The position numbers were made by a program, and so were the translations under genes. From Cryobacterium sp. MLB-32 (GTDB taxonomy: Bacteria; Actinomycetota; Actinomycetes; Actinomycetales; Microbacteriaceae): a DNA stretch of 42,840 nt. The notes beneath the pieces were generated by a model. That model saw nothing but the letters and a program-made list of their open reading frames with translations, searched no databases and had not been told where the DNA came from. Shown piece by piece: positions 25,300 to 34,437 of this stretch. The stretch is taken from NCBI RefSeq assembly GCF_000738085.1, contig NZ_JPRS01000006.1, positions 1-42,840 on the forward strand, read 5' to 3'. Every line of letters begins with the position of its first letter. Position 1 is the first letter of the stretch.

Positions 25300-27360
25300 C
25301 TACGCGGTCTGCAGGCTCGCCTGCGTGGTCGTGGTCGCGTCGGTCCCGTCGGGCAGGTCGGTTTGCGCCGCCTGGGGCTTGCGACCGACATAGCGCTTGA
25401 GGCCCACAACGGTGAAGGCCGACACCACGGTACCGATCACAATGGCCAGCAGGAAGAGCAGGAAGTTGTCAATCGCGAAGAAGACGAAGATTCCGCCGTG
25501 CGGTGCCTTGCTCGTGATACCCCAGGCCATGGACAGTGCGCCGGTGATTCCCGCACCGAGCATGGATGCCGGGATGACGCGGAACACGTCGGCCGCCGCG
25601 AACGGAATGGCACCCTCGGAAATGAACGACGCGCCGAGCAGCCAGGCTGCCTTGCCGTTCTCGCGCTCGGCGAGGCTGAACAGCTTGCGGTCGATCACCG
25701 TGGCGAGTGCCATGGCGAGCGGCGGAACCATGCCGGCGGCCATGACAGCGGCCATGATCTGCCACGGTGCCTGGTTGGTGAGGCTGGCCGCACCGAGACC
25801 GGCGACGGCGAAGGCGTAGGCCACCTTGTTGACCGGTCCGCCGAGGTCGAAGGCCATCATCAGGCCGAGGATCAGGCCGAGGATGACCGCGGAGGTTCCG
25901 GTCATACCGTTGAGCCAGGAGTTCAGTCCGGCGGTCAGTGCCGCGATCGGTCCGCCCAACACGATGAACATCAGGCCGGATGCCACGATCGACGCGACAA
26001 GCGGGATGATGACGACGGGCATCAGGCTGCGCAGCCAGCGCGGAACGCTGAGCTTACCGAAGCTCGCAGCGACAACACCGGCGAGCAGGCCGCCGACGAT
26101 GCCGCCGAGGAAGCCCGCTCCCATGAAGCCGGCAACAGCACCGGCGACGAATCCGGGCGCGATACCGGGGCGGTCGGCGATCGCGTAGGAGATGTACCCG
26201 GCGAGGGCCGGAACGAGGAAGCCCATCGAAATGGCGCCGATCTTGAAGAAGACCGCGCCGAGGTAGACGCCGAACCCGCCGAGGAGGTTCGCCCCGCCGT
26301 CAGGCAGGTTGAGGAGACTGTTCTCCAGCACGACCTTGTCCGCGATTTCTGTGATCTGGTAGCCGCCGAGCAGGAAGCCGAGGGCGATGAGCAGGCCTCC
26401 GCCGGCCACGAAGGGAATCATGTAGCTGACGCCGGTGAGCAGTGCGCGCTTGAGCTTCTGGCCGACGTGCTCGGCCTTCTCGGTGGACTCCGAGGCGTCG
26501 AGTGTGCCGCCGACCCGGCGGGCGTTCGGGTTCGTGGCGGCCGCGAGGGCCTCCTGGATCAGCCTGTCCGGTTCGTCAATGCCACGTTTGACCGGGGCGT
26601 TGATGACGGGCTTGCCCGCGAACCTTTCGCGGCCGCGCACGTCCACGTCCACGGCGAAGATGACGGCCCCGGCGGCGGCGATCACCGCGGGATCGAGCGG
26701 CGTGAGGCCGGCCGAGCCCTGGGTCTCCACCTGCAGGTCGATGCCGGCGGCCTTGGCGGCCGCCACGAGGGAATCGGCTGCCATGTAGGTGTGCGCGATT
26801 CCGGTGGGGCAGGCCGTGACGGCGACGAGCGTCGGACGGCCGGCAACGGATGCCGACGTGCCGGCGTTCGCGCTGGGAGCTGCGTGGGCGGCACCGGCGG
26901 AAACGGGCGCGGGAGTGACCACGGCGGTGACGAGGTCGACGATCTCATCAGACGACGATGCCGCGCGGAGGGCCGCGGTGAAGTCCTTCTTCATGAGGGA
27001 CCGGGCGAGCTTGGCCAGAATCTTCAGGTGCTCCTGGTCGGCGCCCTCGGGGGCAGCGATGAAGAACACCAGGTCGGCGGGGCCGTCTGCGGCGCCGAAG
27101 TCGACGGGCGTGGAGAGACGGGCCAGAGCGAGGGTCGGCTCGAGAACGGCCGCCGACCTGCAGTGCGGGATGGCCAGTCCGCCCGGGATGCCGGTGGACG
27201 TCTTTGCTTCGCGGGCGAGGGCGTCTGCGTACAGGCCGTCGACCTCGGTGGCGCGGCCGGCACCGGCAATGAGACCGGCCAGGTGGCGAATAACGCTCGC
27301 CGGCTCGCTACCGAGGTTGGTGTCCAGAGCAACAAGCTCCGGGGTAATCAGTGCACTCAC
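25300..27360 (-). CDS. fruA: Fructose-specific PTS EIIABC
   Basis: 686 residues from GTG 27360, whose first bases overlap the fruK stop (GTGA, 27357-27360). Domains in order: EIIA (1-150) with active His66 in GLAIPHCRS; a Pro/Ala-rich linker; EIIB (about 175-275) with active Cys in TACPTGIAHTYMAA (about 183); and EIIC (about 300-650), a multi-helix membrane domain that carries fructose in and hands it over as fructose-1-phosphate. The IIA-IIB-IIC order and the family-2 EIIB Cys-Pro-Thr-Gly motif support fructose specificity, and the adjacent fruK agrees. A short Gln/Thr-rich cytosolic tail follows. Control is expected from the DeoR-type repressor two genes upstream. Confidence 0.95.
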   Translation of the reverse strand: MSALITPELVALDTNLGSEPASVIRHLAGLIAGAGRATEVDGLYADALAREAKTSTGIPGGLAIPHCRSAAVLEPTLALARLSTPVDFGAADGPADLVFFIAAPEGADQEHLKILAKLARSLMKKDFTAALRAASSSDEIVDLVTAVVTPAPVSAGAAHAAPSANAGTSASVAGRPTLVAVTACPTGIAHTYMAADSLVAAAKAAGIDLQVETQGSAGLTPLDPAVIAAAGAVIFAVDVDVRGRERFAGKPVINAPVKRGIDEPDRLIQEALAAATNPNARRVGGTLDASESTEKAEHVGQKLKRALLTGVSYMIPFVAGGGLLIALGFLLGGYQITEIADKVVLENSLLNLPDGGANLLGGFGVYLGAVFFKIGAISMGFLVPALAGYISYAIADRPGIAPGFVAGAVAGFMGAGFLGGIVGGLLAGVVAASFGKLSVPRWLRSLMPVVIIPLVASIVASGLMFIVLGGPIAALTAGLNSWLNGMTGTSAVILGLILGLMMAFDLGGPVNKVAYAFAVAGLGAASLTNQAPWQIMAAVMAAGMVPPLAMALATVIDRKLFSLAERENGKAAWLLGASFISEGAIPFAAADVFRVIPASMLGAGITGALSMAWGITSKAPHGGIFVFFAIDNFLLFLLAIVIGTVVSAFTVVGLKRYVGRKPQAAQTDLPDGTDATTTTQASLQTA

Positions 27361-28343
27361 TGGTCATCCTCCTTTGGATGTGTGGTTATCTTTGGTTTTT
27401 CCAGCGTCTTCACGGTGACGACGCGGGGGTCTGTCTGGCTGAGGGCGGGCACAGTGGAACCCGGGAGGGATGCTGCGGCGGCGCCGTGGGCAGCGGCCTG
27501 GCGGAGACAATCGGTGGGCTCGGCGCCGGCATTACTGCTGAGCAGATACCCGGCGAGGGCGGAATCCCCGGCCCCGACCGTGCTGACAGCGATCATCGGG
27601 GGAGTCGTGGCATGCCAGGCACCCGCGGCCGTGACGAGAACGGCCCCCTTCGATCCCAGTGTGGCGAGCACCGCTGCGGCGCCGCCGGCCACGAGGGTCC
27701 GGGCCGCTTCCGCGGTGAGCTCCGGGTCGGATTCCAGGGTTTCGGCGGTAGAGAACCCGGTCAGTTCGGCGAGTTCCTCGGCATTGGGTTTGACGAGGTC
27801 GGGCCTGGCCAGTGCCGCGGCAGCGAGCGGGGCGCCCGAGGAATCGACGGCCACGCGGGGTGCTGAAGACCCATAGCGGGCGCGAAGGGCGTGAATGATG
27901 TCGGCGTAGAAGTCCACCGGCACGCCGGGCGGCAGCGAGCCGGCGAGCACGAGCCAGCTGGCTCCCTGAGAGCGGTCGAGGACGAGTTCGATGAGGTCGG
28001 CCTGCTGAGCCGAGGTCAGAATCGGTCCCGGTTCGTTGACCTTGGTGGTGGTGCCATCGGGTTCGGTGATGGCCACGTTGCTGCGCAGGGCCTGCCCGAT
28101 CGGAAGCCCCAGGTGCGGCACCTTGTGGAGGCGTAGCGCGACGAGAACCGGATCGTCGCTGTCGCCGGGCAGAATCGCGAGGCATTTCACCGCGGAGGCT
28201 TCGAGGGCGCGGCAGATGTTGACACCCTTGCCACCGGGCTCGTGGTGGGCGCGCACGGCGCGCTGCACCTCGCCGCGCGCCAGCGGCTCGACGAGTTCGA
28301 TGGTGCGGTCCAGGCTCGGGTTCGGAGTCAGGGTAACGATCAT
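27357..28343 (-). CDS. fruK: 1-phosphofructokinase
   Basis: 328 residues from ATG 28343 (MIVTLTPNPSLDRTIEL). It phosphorylates fructose-1-phosphate to fructose-1,6-bisphosphate with ATP, feeding glycolysis. PfkB-family marks are the N-terminal TPNPSLDR, the GGKGVNICRAL substrate loop and the C-terminal VSTVGAGDSALAGYL, which holds the catalytic Asp and anion hole (about residue 261). Its start overlaps the fruR stop as ATGA (28340-28343) and its stop overlaps fruA, so the three are translationally coupled. Length is normal. Confidence 0.95.
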   Translation of the reverse strand: MIVTLTPNPSLDRTIELVEPLARGEVQRAVRAHHEPGGKGVNICRALEASAVKCLAILPGDSDDPVLVALRLHKVPHLGLPIGQALRSNVAITEPDGTTTKVNEPGPILTSAQQADLIELVLDRSQGASWLVLAGSLPPGVPVDFYADIIHALRARYGSSAPRVAVDSSGAPLAAAALARPDLVKPNAEELAELTGFSTAETLESDPELTAEAARTLVAGGAAAVLATLGSKGAVLVTAAGAWHATTPPMIAVSTVGAGDSALAGYLLSSNAGAEPTDCLRQAAAHGAAAASLPGSTVPALSQTDPRVVTVKTLEKPKITTHPKEDDQ

Positions 28344-29128
28344 GCGATGACAACCTCCACGTCGGCGTCGGCCAGGGCGGCCGCGAGTGCAGCGGATGGC
28401 GGTGCATCCGTGATCAGGGTGTCGATGTCCGCGAGGGCCGCGAAACAAACGAGGGTTTCTTCGTCGAGCTTGGAGGAATCGGCCAGCGCCACAACGCGCC
28501 GGGCGGCACGCACGATGGCCGACTTCACGGCCGCCTCAACGGAGTCGGGCGTGCTCAGGCCGAATTCGGCGCTCACGCCGTTGGCGCCGATGAACGCGAT
28601 ATCCGGACGCAGGGCACTGAGCTGTTCGATGGTGCTGCTGCCGACGATTGCGCTCGTCAAACCGCGCACCCGGCCACCGAGCACGTGCAGGTGGATCGCG
28701 GTGTTGTCGGAGAGCTTGCCGGCGATCGGCAGGGCGTTGGTGATCACGAGCAGCTGGTCTCCGGGAGCCGGCGGCGTCCATGTTGCCAGCAGGTCGCCGA
28801 GACGTTCGGTGGTCGTGCCGGCATCGAGGATGATCGATCCGGTGCGGCTCGTGGGAATCATGGCCAGGGCGGCCCGGGCGATGCGGGTCTTCTCATCGAG
28901 ATTCTGGGTCTGCCGCTCCTGAATGCTCGGCTCCGACATGCTCATGTGGTCGATGGCCACGGCGCCGCCGTGCACACGACGAAGCTGGCGGGCCGTTTCC
29001 AGGGCGTCGAGGTCGCGACGGACCGTTTCGGGTGTGATGGTGAATCGACGGGCGAGTTCGCTCACAGTGACGCGACCACGTTCGGTCACGAGCGCGGCGA
29101 TCAATACGTGGCGTTCTTCGGCGAACAC
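28340..29128 (-). CDS. fruR: DeoR-family repressor of the fructose operon
   Basis: 262 residues from GTG 29128, chosen because a perfect GAGGAGG (29133-29139) sits 4 bases before it and FAEERHVLIAALV is the usual DeoR opening; the frame also runs to ATG 29161. The N-terminal helix-turn-helix is VTVSELARRFTITPETVRRD, followed by the RRVHGGAV linker. The C-terminal sugar-phosphate-sensing DeoRC domain includes ILDAGTTTERLG and FIGANGVSAEFGLSTPD. Such repressors release DNA when fructose-1-phosphate or a related ester accumulates. As the first gene of the operon it is likely autoregulated through the repeats just upstream. Confidence 0.92.
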   Translation of the reverse strand: MFAEERHVLIAALVTERGRVTVSELARRFTITPETVRRDLDALETARQLRRVHGGAVAIDHMSMSEPSIQERQTQNLDEKTRIARAALAMIPTSRTGSIILDAGTTTERLGDLLATWTPPAPGDQLLVITNALPIAGKLSDNTAIHLHVLGGRVRGLTSAIVGSSTIEQLSALRPDIAFIGANGVSAEFGLSTPDSVEAAVKSAIVRAARRVVALADSSKLDEETLVCFAALADIDTLITDAPPSAALAAALADADVEVVIA

Positions 29129-29179
29129 GATGCCTCCTCGACGGTGAGTGACGGTAGCCATTAGAAGTTGGTTTCATTG

Positions 29180-29220
29180 ACTTTAACTGTGTTTATGTTT
29201 GCTTGTCAAGAAAAACACAG
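29180..29220 (-). promoter_or_regulatory. Promoter and inverted-repeat operator of fru operon
   Basis: On the minus strand TTGACA (29204-29209) and TAAAGT (29180-29185) are spaced by 18 bases, a plausible sigma-70-type promoter for fruR. CTGTGTTT (29187-29194) and AAACACAG (29213-29220) form a perfect 8-bp inverted repeat around the -35 region, and a TGTTTATGTTTG stretch like known DeoR-type sites lies inside. The location fits repressor blockage. A start point for sbcD may also lie here (AGATAAATAAAG). Confidence 0.65.
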
Positions 29221-29301
29221 ATAAATAAAGAAATACGGTGGCCGGCGTTCCGGGGGCGTTACGGCGGCATCCCGCCAGCGTCAGGGGGCGACGGTAGCGT
29301 G

Positions 29302-30474
29302 ATGAGCATGAAGATCCTGCACACCTCCGACTGGCACATCGGGCGCACGTTCCACACCCACCCCACGCTCGATCATCTGGGCACCGTTCTGGGTGCCCTG
29401 GTGGAGATTGTGCGGGATCGCCAGATCGATGTCGTCGTTGTGGCCGGGGACGTCTTCGACCATGCCATGCCCTCGAAAGAGAGCTATGCGGTGCTCACGG
29501 CCGTACTGCGTGAGCTGAAGGCGGCGGGTGCCGCGGTCGTGCTCACGAGCGGAAACCACGACTCGGCCGCGCGCCTCGGCTTTCAATCGGAGTGGGCGAG
29601 CCTCGCCGGAATCCACGTGGTGACCAGCTACGACCAGTACCTGCACCCCATCACCCTGACCGACGCGCACGGCCCGGTGAACTTCTACGGCATCCCGTAT
29701 CTCGAGCCGGTGCTGGTGCGGCACCTGCACCCCGGCGTGACGCTGAAGACCCATGAGCAGGTGCTGGGGTTCGCGATGGATCAGATTCGGGTCGACATGG
29801 CGGCTCGGCCGGGCCGCAGCGTCGTGCTGTCCCATTGTTTCGCCGCCGGCGGCGTGGCGCTGTCGGAGGCGAGTGAGGTGGAGCGAGACATCACGGTGGG
29901 CGGCCTCGACGTGGTTCCCCTTGGAGTGTTCGACGGCCCCGACTATGTGGCTTTGGGCCACATCCACGGCCGGGCACGGCTGAGCGAGCGGGTGCGCTAT
30001 TCGGGCGCCCCGCTGCACTATTCCTTCTCCGAGGCCGGCAAGCCGCGTGGCGGCTGGCTGGTCACCCTCGATGCCGACGGGCTGGGGTCGGTCGACTGGG
30101 TAGACCTGCCGGTGCCCCGACGCCTGAGCGTGCTGGAGGGGCCGATCGATGAGCTGCTCCACGACGAGCGCTACGGTGTCCGCGAACACGACTGGGTGAA
30201 GGCCGTCCTCACCGACCAGGTTCGGCCGCTCGACGGCATGCGCACCCTGCAGACGCGGTTTCCGCACTGTGTCACGCTCGAGCACCGGCCGGCGGTCACG
30301 GTCGAAACGGATGGCGCGACCTACGCCGAACGCATCCGGGAGGCAACGGGAGACCCCGAGATCGTGGCGGGGTTTTTGGCATTCGTGCGCAACGGTGCCG
30401 GTCCGACCGAGTTTGAGAGCGCGCTGGTCGCAGAGCTCCTCACCGAGCAGGGCATCACGGAGGTCGACTCATGA
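29302..30474 (+). CDS. sbcD: SbcD exonuclease subunit (Mre11-like)
   Basis: 390 residues from ATG 29302; ATG 29308 (MKILHTSDWH) is nearly as good, and neither has a strong ribosome site. It is the metallophosphoesterase nuclease of the SbcCD complex, which opens hairpins and trims double-strand ends. Motifs of the di-metal site are visible: TSDWHIGRTF (I), VVVAGDVFDHAMP (II), LTSGNHDS (III), VLSHCFA (IV) and ALGHIHGRARL (V). Length is normal. The stop overlaps the sbcC start as ATGA (30471-30474), ensuring balanced synthesis. The gene is divergent from the fru operon. Confidence 0.95.
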   Translation: MSMKILHTSDWHIGRTFHTHPTLDHLGTVLGALVEIVRDRQIDVVVVAGDVFDHAMPSKESYAVLTAVLRELKAAGAAVVLTSGNHDSAARLGFQSEWASLAGIHVVTSYDQYLHPITLTDAHGPVNFYGIPYLEPVLVRHLHPGVTLKTHEQVLGFAMDQIRVDMAARPGRSVVLSHCFAAGGVALSEASEVERDITVGGLDVVPLGVFDGPDYVALGHIHGRARLSERVRYSGAPLHYSFSEAGKPRGGWLVTLDADGLGSVDWVDLPVPRRLSVLEGPIDELLHDERYGVREHDWVKAVLTDQVRPLDGMRTLQTRFPHCVTLEHRPAVTVETDGATYAERIREATGDPEIVAGFLAFVRNGAGPTEFESALVAELLTEQGITEVDS

Positions 30475-33404
30475 AGATCACCCGGCTCAGACTGGCCGGG
30501 TTCGGCCCCTACAAGAACGAGCAGGTCGTGGATTTCGAGCGTTTCGACGCGGACGGGATCTTTCTCATCACCGGCAAGACCGGGGCCGGAAAATCGAGCA
30601 TTCTCGATGCCATCTGCTTTGCTCTCTACGGGCACGTTCCCCGCTTCACGGGCGCGGAGCCGCAGTTGCGCAGCGACCACTGCACACCGGACGATCCGTC
30701 GTTCGTTGAACTCGACTTCAGCGTGCACGACCGCGACTACCGCGTGTATCGCAGTCCGGAGTACGAGCGCGCCAAGAAGAACGGCACCGGAATGACGACC
30801 GCGGCGCCCACTGCCGTTCTGCAGATTCGCGACGGCGATGAGTGGCGGGGCGTCGCCGCCAAGCCTCAGGCGGTCGGTGTCGAACTGAGCGTGATCCTGC
30901 CTCTGAAAGAAGACCAGTTCCTGCAGGTCATCCTGCTGGCCCAAAACCGGTTCCAGCATTTTCTGCTGGCCAAGACCGAAGAACGACGTGCCGTGCTTCG
31001 TACCCTGTTCGGAACGATGCGGTTCGAGCGGTTGGAAACCGCGTTGGATGAACGCCGAAAGGCCCTCGACGAGAGGCTGGCCACCGTGCAGCGGGCCGTG
31101 ACGGTACACGCTGCGGCGGCCGCACAGCAGCTCCGTCTGGCCGACCCACCGTCCGTCCCCGACCTGGGCTGGTTTACGGCCGCTCTCGCTGACCTCAACC
31201 TGGAGCGCGACGACGCCACGGTACGCGCCACGGCGGCGGCGGTCACCCTCGACGCGGCGGCGGAGCACCACCGGGCGTTGGGGGAGACTCTGCGGCGTCA
31301 GGCGCGCCGAACGCTCGCTCGTGAGGCCCTCGGCGCCCTCGAGGGCCGACGGTCCGAGGTGGAAGCCCAACGCGAGACGCTGCGGCTCGCCGCTCGCGCC
31401 TCCCGAGTCTGGCCGCATGTGCGCTCCCATCAGACCGCGACGACGGACTGGCGGAAGGCGGTGGAGGCTGAAACGTCGGCCAGGCTCGCCTGGTCGAACA
31501 GGGGACATGATGCGCACGATCCGCTCCAGCCCACCATCGACGACCTGATCGGGAGGCTCGGGGCTCTCGCCGGAGTGCTGTCCGATGAGGAGCGACTGCC
31601 CGCACTCGACCAGGAGATTTCGGGCCTCGAGGAGGCGCTCATCCGGTGCGCCGATGACCTGCAGTCCGCCCAGGAACGCGTCGATGCCCTTCCCCAGCAG
31701 ATCGACTACGTGGGCGAGCAACTCGCGGCGGCGACTCTCGCCGCGGCCGGAGAGACCGCGGCCGTTGACGCCCTGAACCGGGCCTTGGCGGCGTTCGAGG
31801 CCGCAGAAGACAGCGCGCGTCACGCCGCGGAGCTGACCGTTGCCGGCTCAATTCTGGCCGAGCGCAGCCGGGACAATTCCCGGGTCGCGGCCGAATACGA
31901 GGCGCTCGTGACCCGCCGGTTCGCGGGGCACGCCTCGGAACTGGCCACGCACCTCGTGCACGGGGAGCCGTGCGCGGTCTGCGGTTCCCTGACGCATCCC
32001 GCTCCCGCACCGGCCGAGGGCGATCTCGTCACCGCGCTGGACCTCGACAGGGCGCGAGACGCCATGACGGCGGTACACAGCGCACTTGCCGAGGCCGAGG
32101 AGATCGTTCGGGAGATCACCAATCGACTGGCTCTTGCACAGGCTCTCGCGGGATCACGAAGCCGTGAGGACCTCGCAACAGATTGTGCGGGTGCCCGCAC
32201 AACAGTGACCGCGGCGCGCGCTGCCTCGGCCCTCGTCGCCGGCCTGATGCAGGAACAAACGGCCCTCCGGCTCGAACGTGACGCGGGCCGGGCCGGGGTG
32301 ACGGCGATCCGCGATACCCGGGATACGACCGCCGGAACCCATCGGGAGCGTGCCGGGCAGCGCGTGGCGCTCGCGGAACGGGTGGGAGCTCACCGGGGCG
32401 GGTACGAGAGTGTCACCGACCATGTCAGGGAGCTGCAGAGTGAGCTTGATTGTGCCCGTGACCTGGATGCGGCGCTCGCGCTCAGCCGACAACGCTCCGA
32501 TGCTCGGGACGCCGCTCGGGTGGCACTGACCGGGCAGCTGGCGGAAGAAGACTTCGACGATGAGCCCGCGGCCGTGGCGGCTCGGCTGGATGGGGCCGCC
32601 GCCGATCTGCTCGACGCCGATGTGCGGCGTCACGACGCCGAGCTTGCCGCTGCGCGCGGGGTGCTCGCCGACCCGGAGCTGATCGATCTGCCGACCGATT
32701 CGGTGGATTGCGGTCCGGCGTTGGCGTCGTTGGATGCTGCGAGCCTGGCGCGGGACGCGGCCGTGGCCGTGCAGGGCTCGCTGACCGAACGCGCCGGCCA
32801 GCTCGCCGTGCTCGTGCGGGAGGTCACCACACACCTCGCCGCGTCAGAAGGCCTGCTGGCGGAACACTCACAGGTGCGTCAGCTCGCCGATGTCGTGCAG
32901 GGGCGGGAGCCGAATACGAAACGGATGAGACTGGAGACCTACGTGCTGGCCGCCCAGCTGGAAGAAATCGTGGTGGCGGCCAACCTGCGACTGCGCACGA
33001 TGACCAGTGGGCGCTACACCCTCGAACACGACGACTCCCGGGTGAAAGGGGGAGCGCGCTCCGGGCTGGGACTGGCCATTCGGGATGAATTCACCGGGCG
33101 CGCTCGCGCCACTCACTCACTCTCCGGCGGGGAGACGTTCCTCGCTTCGCTCGCCCTCGCGCTGGGGCTCGCCGAGGTGGTCACCGCGCAGGCCGGGGGG
33201 ATCACCCTCGACACGCTCTTCGTGGATGAGGGCTTTGGATCTCTCGACAGCGAAACCCTCGAGACGGCCATGGGCACTCTGGACAGGTTGCGCGCCGGCG
33301 GGCGCGCGATCGGGCTGATCAGTCACGTCGAGTCTATGAAGGAGCAAATTCCGGCGCGTCTGAACATCGACGTGACGGACGCGGGCTACAGCGTGATTCG
33401 CTAG
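30471..33404 (+). CDS. sbcC: SbcC ATPase subunit (Rad50-like)
   Basis: 977 residues. It is an SMC-like ATPase that controls SbcD access to DNA ends. Walker A GKTGAGKSS is at residues 35-43. Long Ala/Glu/Arg-rich coiled coils flank the zinc hook CAVC (about 500). The ABC signature LSGGETF (about 883), Walker B LFVDEGFGSLD (about 915) and H-loop ISHVE close the ATPase head. Length is typical for actinobacteria. No gene follows on this strand; transcription probably ends in the repeat-rich junction downstream. Confidence 0.95.
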   Translation: MKITRLRLAGFGPYKNEQVVDFERFDADGIFLITGKTGAGKSSILDAICFALYGHVPRFTGAEPQLRSDHCTPDDPSFVELDFSVHDRDYRVYRSPEYERAKKNGTGMTTAAPTAVLQIRDGDEWRGVAAKPQAVGVELSVILPLKEDQFLQVILLAQNRFQHFLLAKTEERRAVLRTLFGTMRFERLETALDERRKALDERLATVQRAVTVHAAAAAQQLRLADPPSVPDLGWFTAALADLNLERDDATVRATAAAVTLDAAAEHHRALGETLRRQARRTLAREALGALEGRRSEVEAQRETLRLAARASRVWPHVRSHQTATTDWRKAVEAETSARLAWSNRGHDAHDPLQPTIDDLIGRLGALAGVLSDEERLPALDQEISGLEEALIRCADDLQSAQERVDALPQQIDYVGEQLAAATLAAAGETAAVDALNRALAAFEAAEDSARHAAELTVAGSILAERSRDNSRVAAEYEALVTRRFAGHASELATHLVHGEPCAVCGSLTHPAPAPAEGDLVTALDLDRARDAMTAVHSALAEAEEIVREITNRLALAQALAGSRSREDLATDCAGARTTVTAARAASALVAGLMQEQTALRLERDAGRAGVTAIRDTRDTTAGTHRERAGQRVALAERVGAHRGGYESVTDHVRELQSELDCARDLDAALALSRQRSDARDAARVALTGQLAEEDFDDEPAAVAARLDGAAADLLDADVRRHDAELAAARGVLADPELIDLPTDSVDCGPALASLDAASLARDAAVAVQGSLTERAGQLAVLVREVTTHLAASEGLLAEHSQVRQLADVVQGREPNTKRMRLETYVLAAQLEEIVVAANLRLRTMTSGRYTLEHDDSRVKGGARSGLGLAIRDEFTGRARATHSLSGGETFLASLALALGLAEVVTAQAGGITLDTLFVDEGFGSLDSETLETAMGTLDRLRAGGRAIGLISHVESMKEQIPARLNIDVTDAGYSVIR

Positions 33405-33495
33405 GGGACTGCCTCAGTGCCGGCCCCAGAAAAAATGAACTTTTTTACGATACCCCTTGATCGTGTTCGGGAACAGCAGTATATTTTTTGTGTCT

Positions 33496-33576
33496 AGATC
33501 GGTCAGATCGCCCTACAGATTCTGATTGACCTACTTTTAGATCAGTCTGATCGCCCTACCGGCCAGACTGATCTAA
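33496..33576. repeat. 21-bp direct repeat and 13-bp inverted repeat after sbcC
   Basis: 33496-33516 and 33539-33559 match at 19 of 21 positions, both ending GATCGCCCTAC. Within this, TTAGATCAGTCTG (33537-33549) and CAGACTGATCTAA (33564-33576) form a perfect 13-bp stem with a 14-base loop. It lies between convergent sbcC and the Pr6Pr-type gene and could stop transcription from either side, although no clear U-run follows. 33425-33495 is AT-rich with no gene. Confidence 0.7.
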
Positions 33577-33583
33577 TCGTTAA

Positions 33584-33658
33584 GCCGCTGTTTTAGACGT
33601 CGCTGTTTTAGACGTCGCTGTCTCAGGTGCCGCTGTCTCAGGTGCCGCTGTCTTAGAC
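33584..33658. repeat. Five 15-bp tandem repeats overlapping a gene's stop codon
   Basis: Units start at 33584, 33599, 33614, 33629 and 33644, each of the form G(C/T)CGCTGT(C/T)T(T/C)AG(A/G)(C/T). On the minus strand every unit carries a stop (TAA or TGA) in the phase of the Pr6Pr-type gene, whose real stop (33653-33655) is the first of them. Confidence 0.85.
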
Positions 33659-34396
33659 GGCGCCATGTCTTCCTAAATCCGAAACGTCTCCGCGACCGCG
33701 TGTGGCCAGCCGCGCCGCCGCTATGCCGACCGCCCCCGTGCCGGTGATGAAGACAGCGATCGCCGCAATGTACAGGAGCACACCGGTCCAGCCTGCCGCC
33801 GATGCCGGATCGAGAAATGGGTAGGGGTACCAGCCGGTGACGGCGCCTCGAATGAGCGTGAAGCTGAGCCAGGCGATGGGAAAATACAGGGTCGCCCAGA
33901 GTCTGCCCCACGCCGGTCTGGACCGCCCGGGGGCCACGAGCCAGTCGACGGCGACGACGATCGGCGCCCACACATGCAGAGCCTCATTGGGCCAGGCGAT
34001 GCCGGCATAGCCGTCGGTGGCAACACCGCGCAGCAGCGCCGCATAGACCACACCCGTGACCACGGCGTAGCAGAGCGCCGCGAGGCGCAGGCTCGTAAGC
34101 AGGTCGGAATCCCGCCGTCGGCGCATGCTGACCGCGCCGGCGAACGCCAGCACGACGGCCACGATGACTGCTGACTGAATCGTGAAATAGCTGAAGTACT
34201 CCGCCGGCACGAACGAATCGTGTACCGACTCGTCGACGATCTGCGTCGCCACGGCCGCCACGAGCAGAAGGGCCATGGCAAGGCGAATCACCCCCACGAT
34301 GCGCCTCGCCGGCGTGCTGTCGGGGAGGTTCACACTCGGGCTCACACTCCGGCTCGCTGAAGGCTGGATCGGAACTGATGACGTCTGCAGGGGCAC
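33653..34396 (-). CDS. Pr6Pr family membrane protein
   Basis: About 247 residues from GTG 34396; a TTG at 34429 would give 258. No ATG or strong ribosome site decides. Six hydrophobic helices are visible, with YFTIQSAVIVAVV in the second, PNEALHVWAPIVVAVDWLV in the fourth and GWYPYPFLD in the loop after the fifth. This matches the Pr6Pr/FAR-17a/AIG1-like pattern (FTIQS, H near a membrane helix, YPYPFLD). The biochemical role in bacteria is unknown; eukaryotic relatives are membrane hydrolases. It begins 8-40 bases after the ABC ATPase gene and may be read from the same transcript, although a link to amino acid uptake is not evident. Confidence 0.75.
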   Translation of the reverse strand: MPLQTSSVPIQPSASRSVSPSVNLPDSTPARRIVGVIRLAMALLLVAAVATQIVDESVHDSFVPAEYFSYFTIQSAVIVAVVLAFAGAVSMRRRRDSDLLTSLRLAALCYAVVTGVVYAALLRGVATDGYAGIAWPNEALHVWAPIVVAVDWLVAPGRSRPAWGRLWATLYFPIAWLSFTLIRGAVTGWYPYPFLDPASAAGWTGVLLYIAAIAVFITGTGAVGIAAARLATRGRGDVSDLGRHGAV

Positions 34397-34437
34397 CGAT
34401 CCAGCGTAGCCCGTGCGCCGACACCCCAACGCGCGAA

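Noticed and set aside
25219-27876. Very long open frame (885 codons) opposite fruA/fruK
   Set aside because: It is antisense to two genes with clear motifs, is rich in Glu/Gly/Arg/Asp as expected of a high-GC shadow, and shows no domain.
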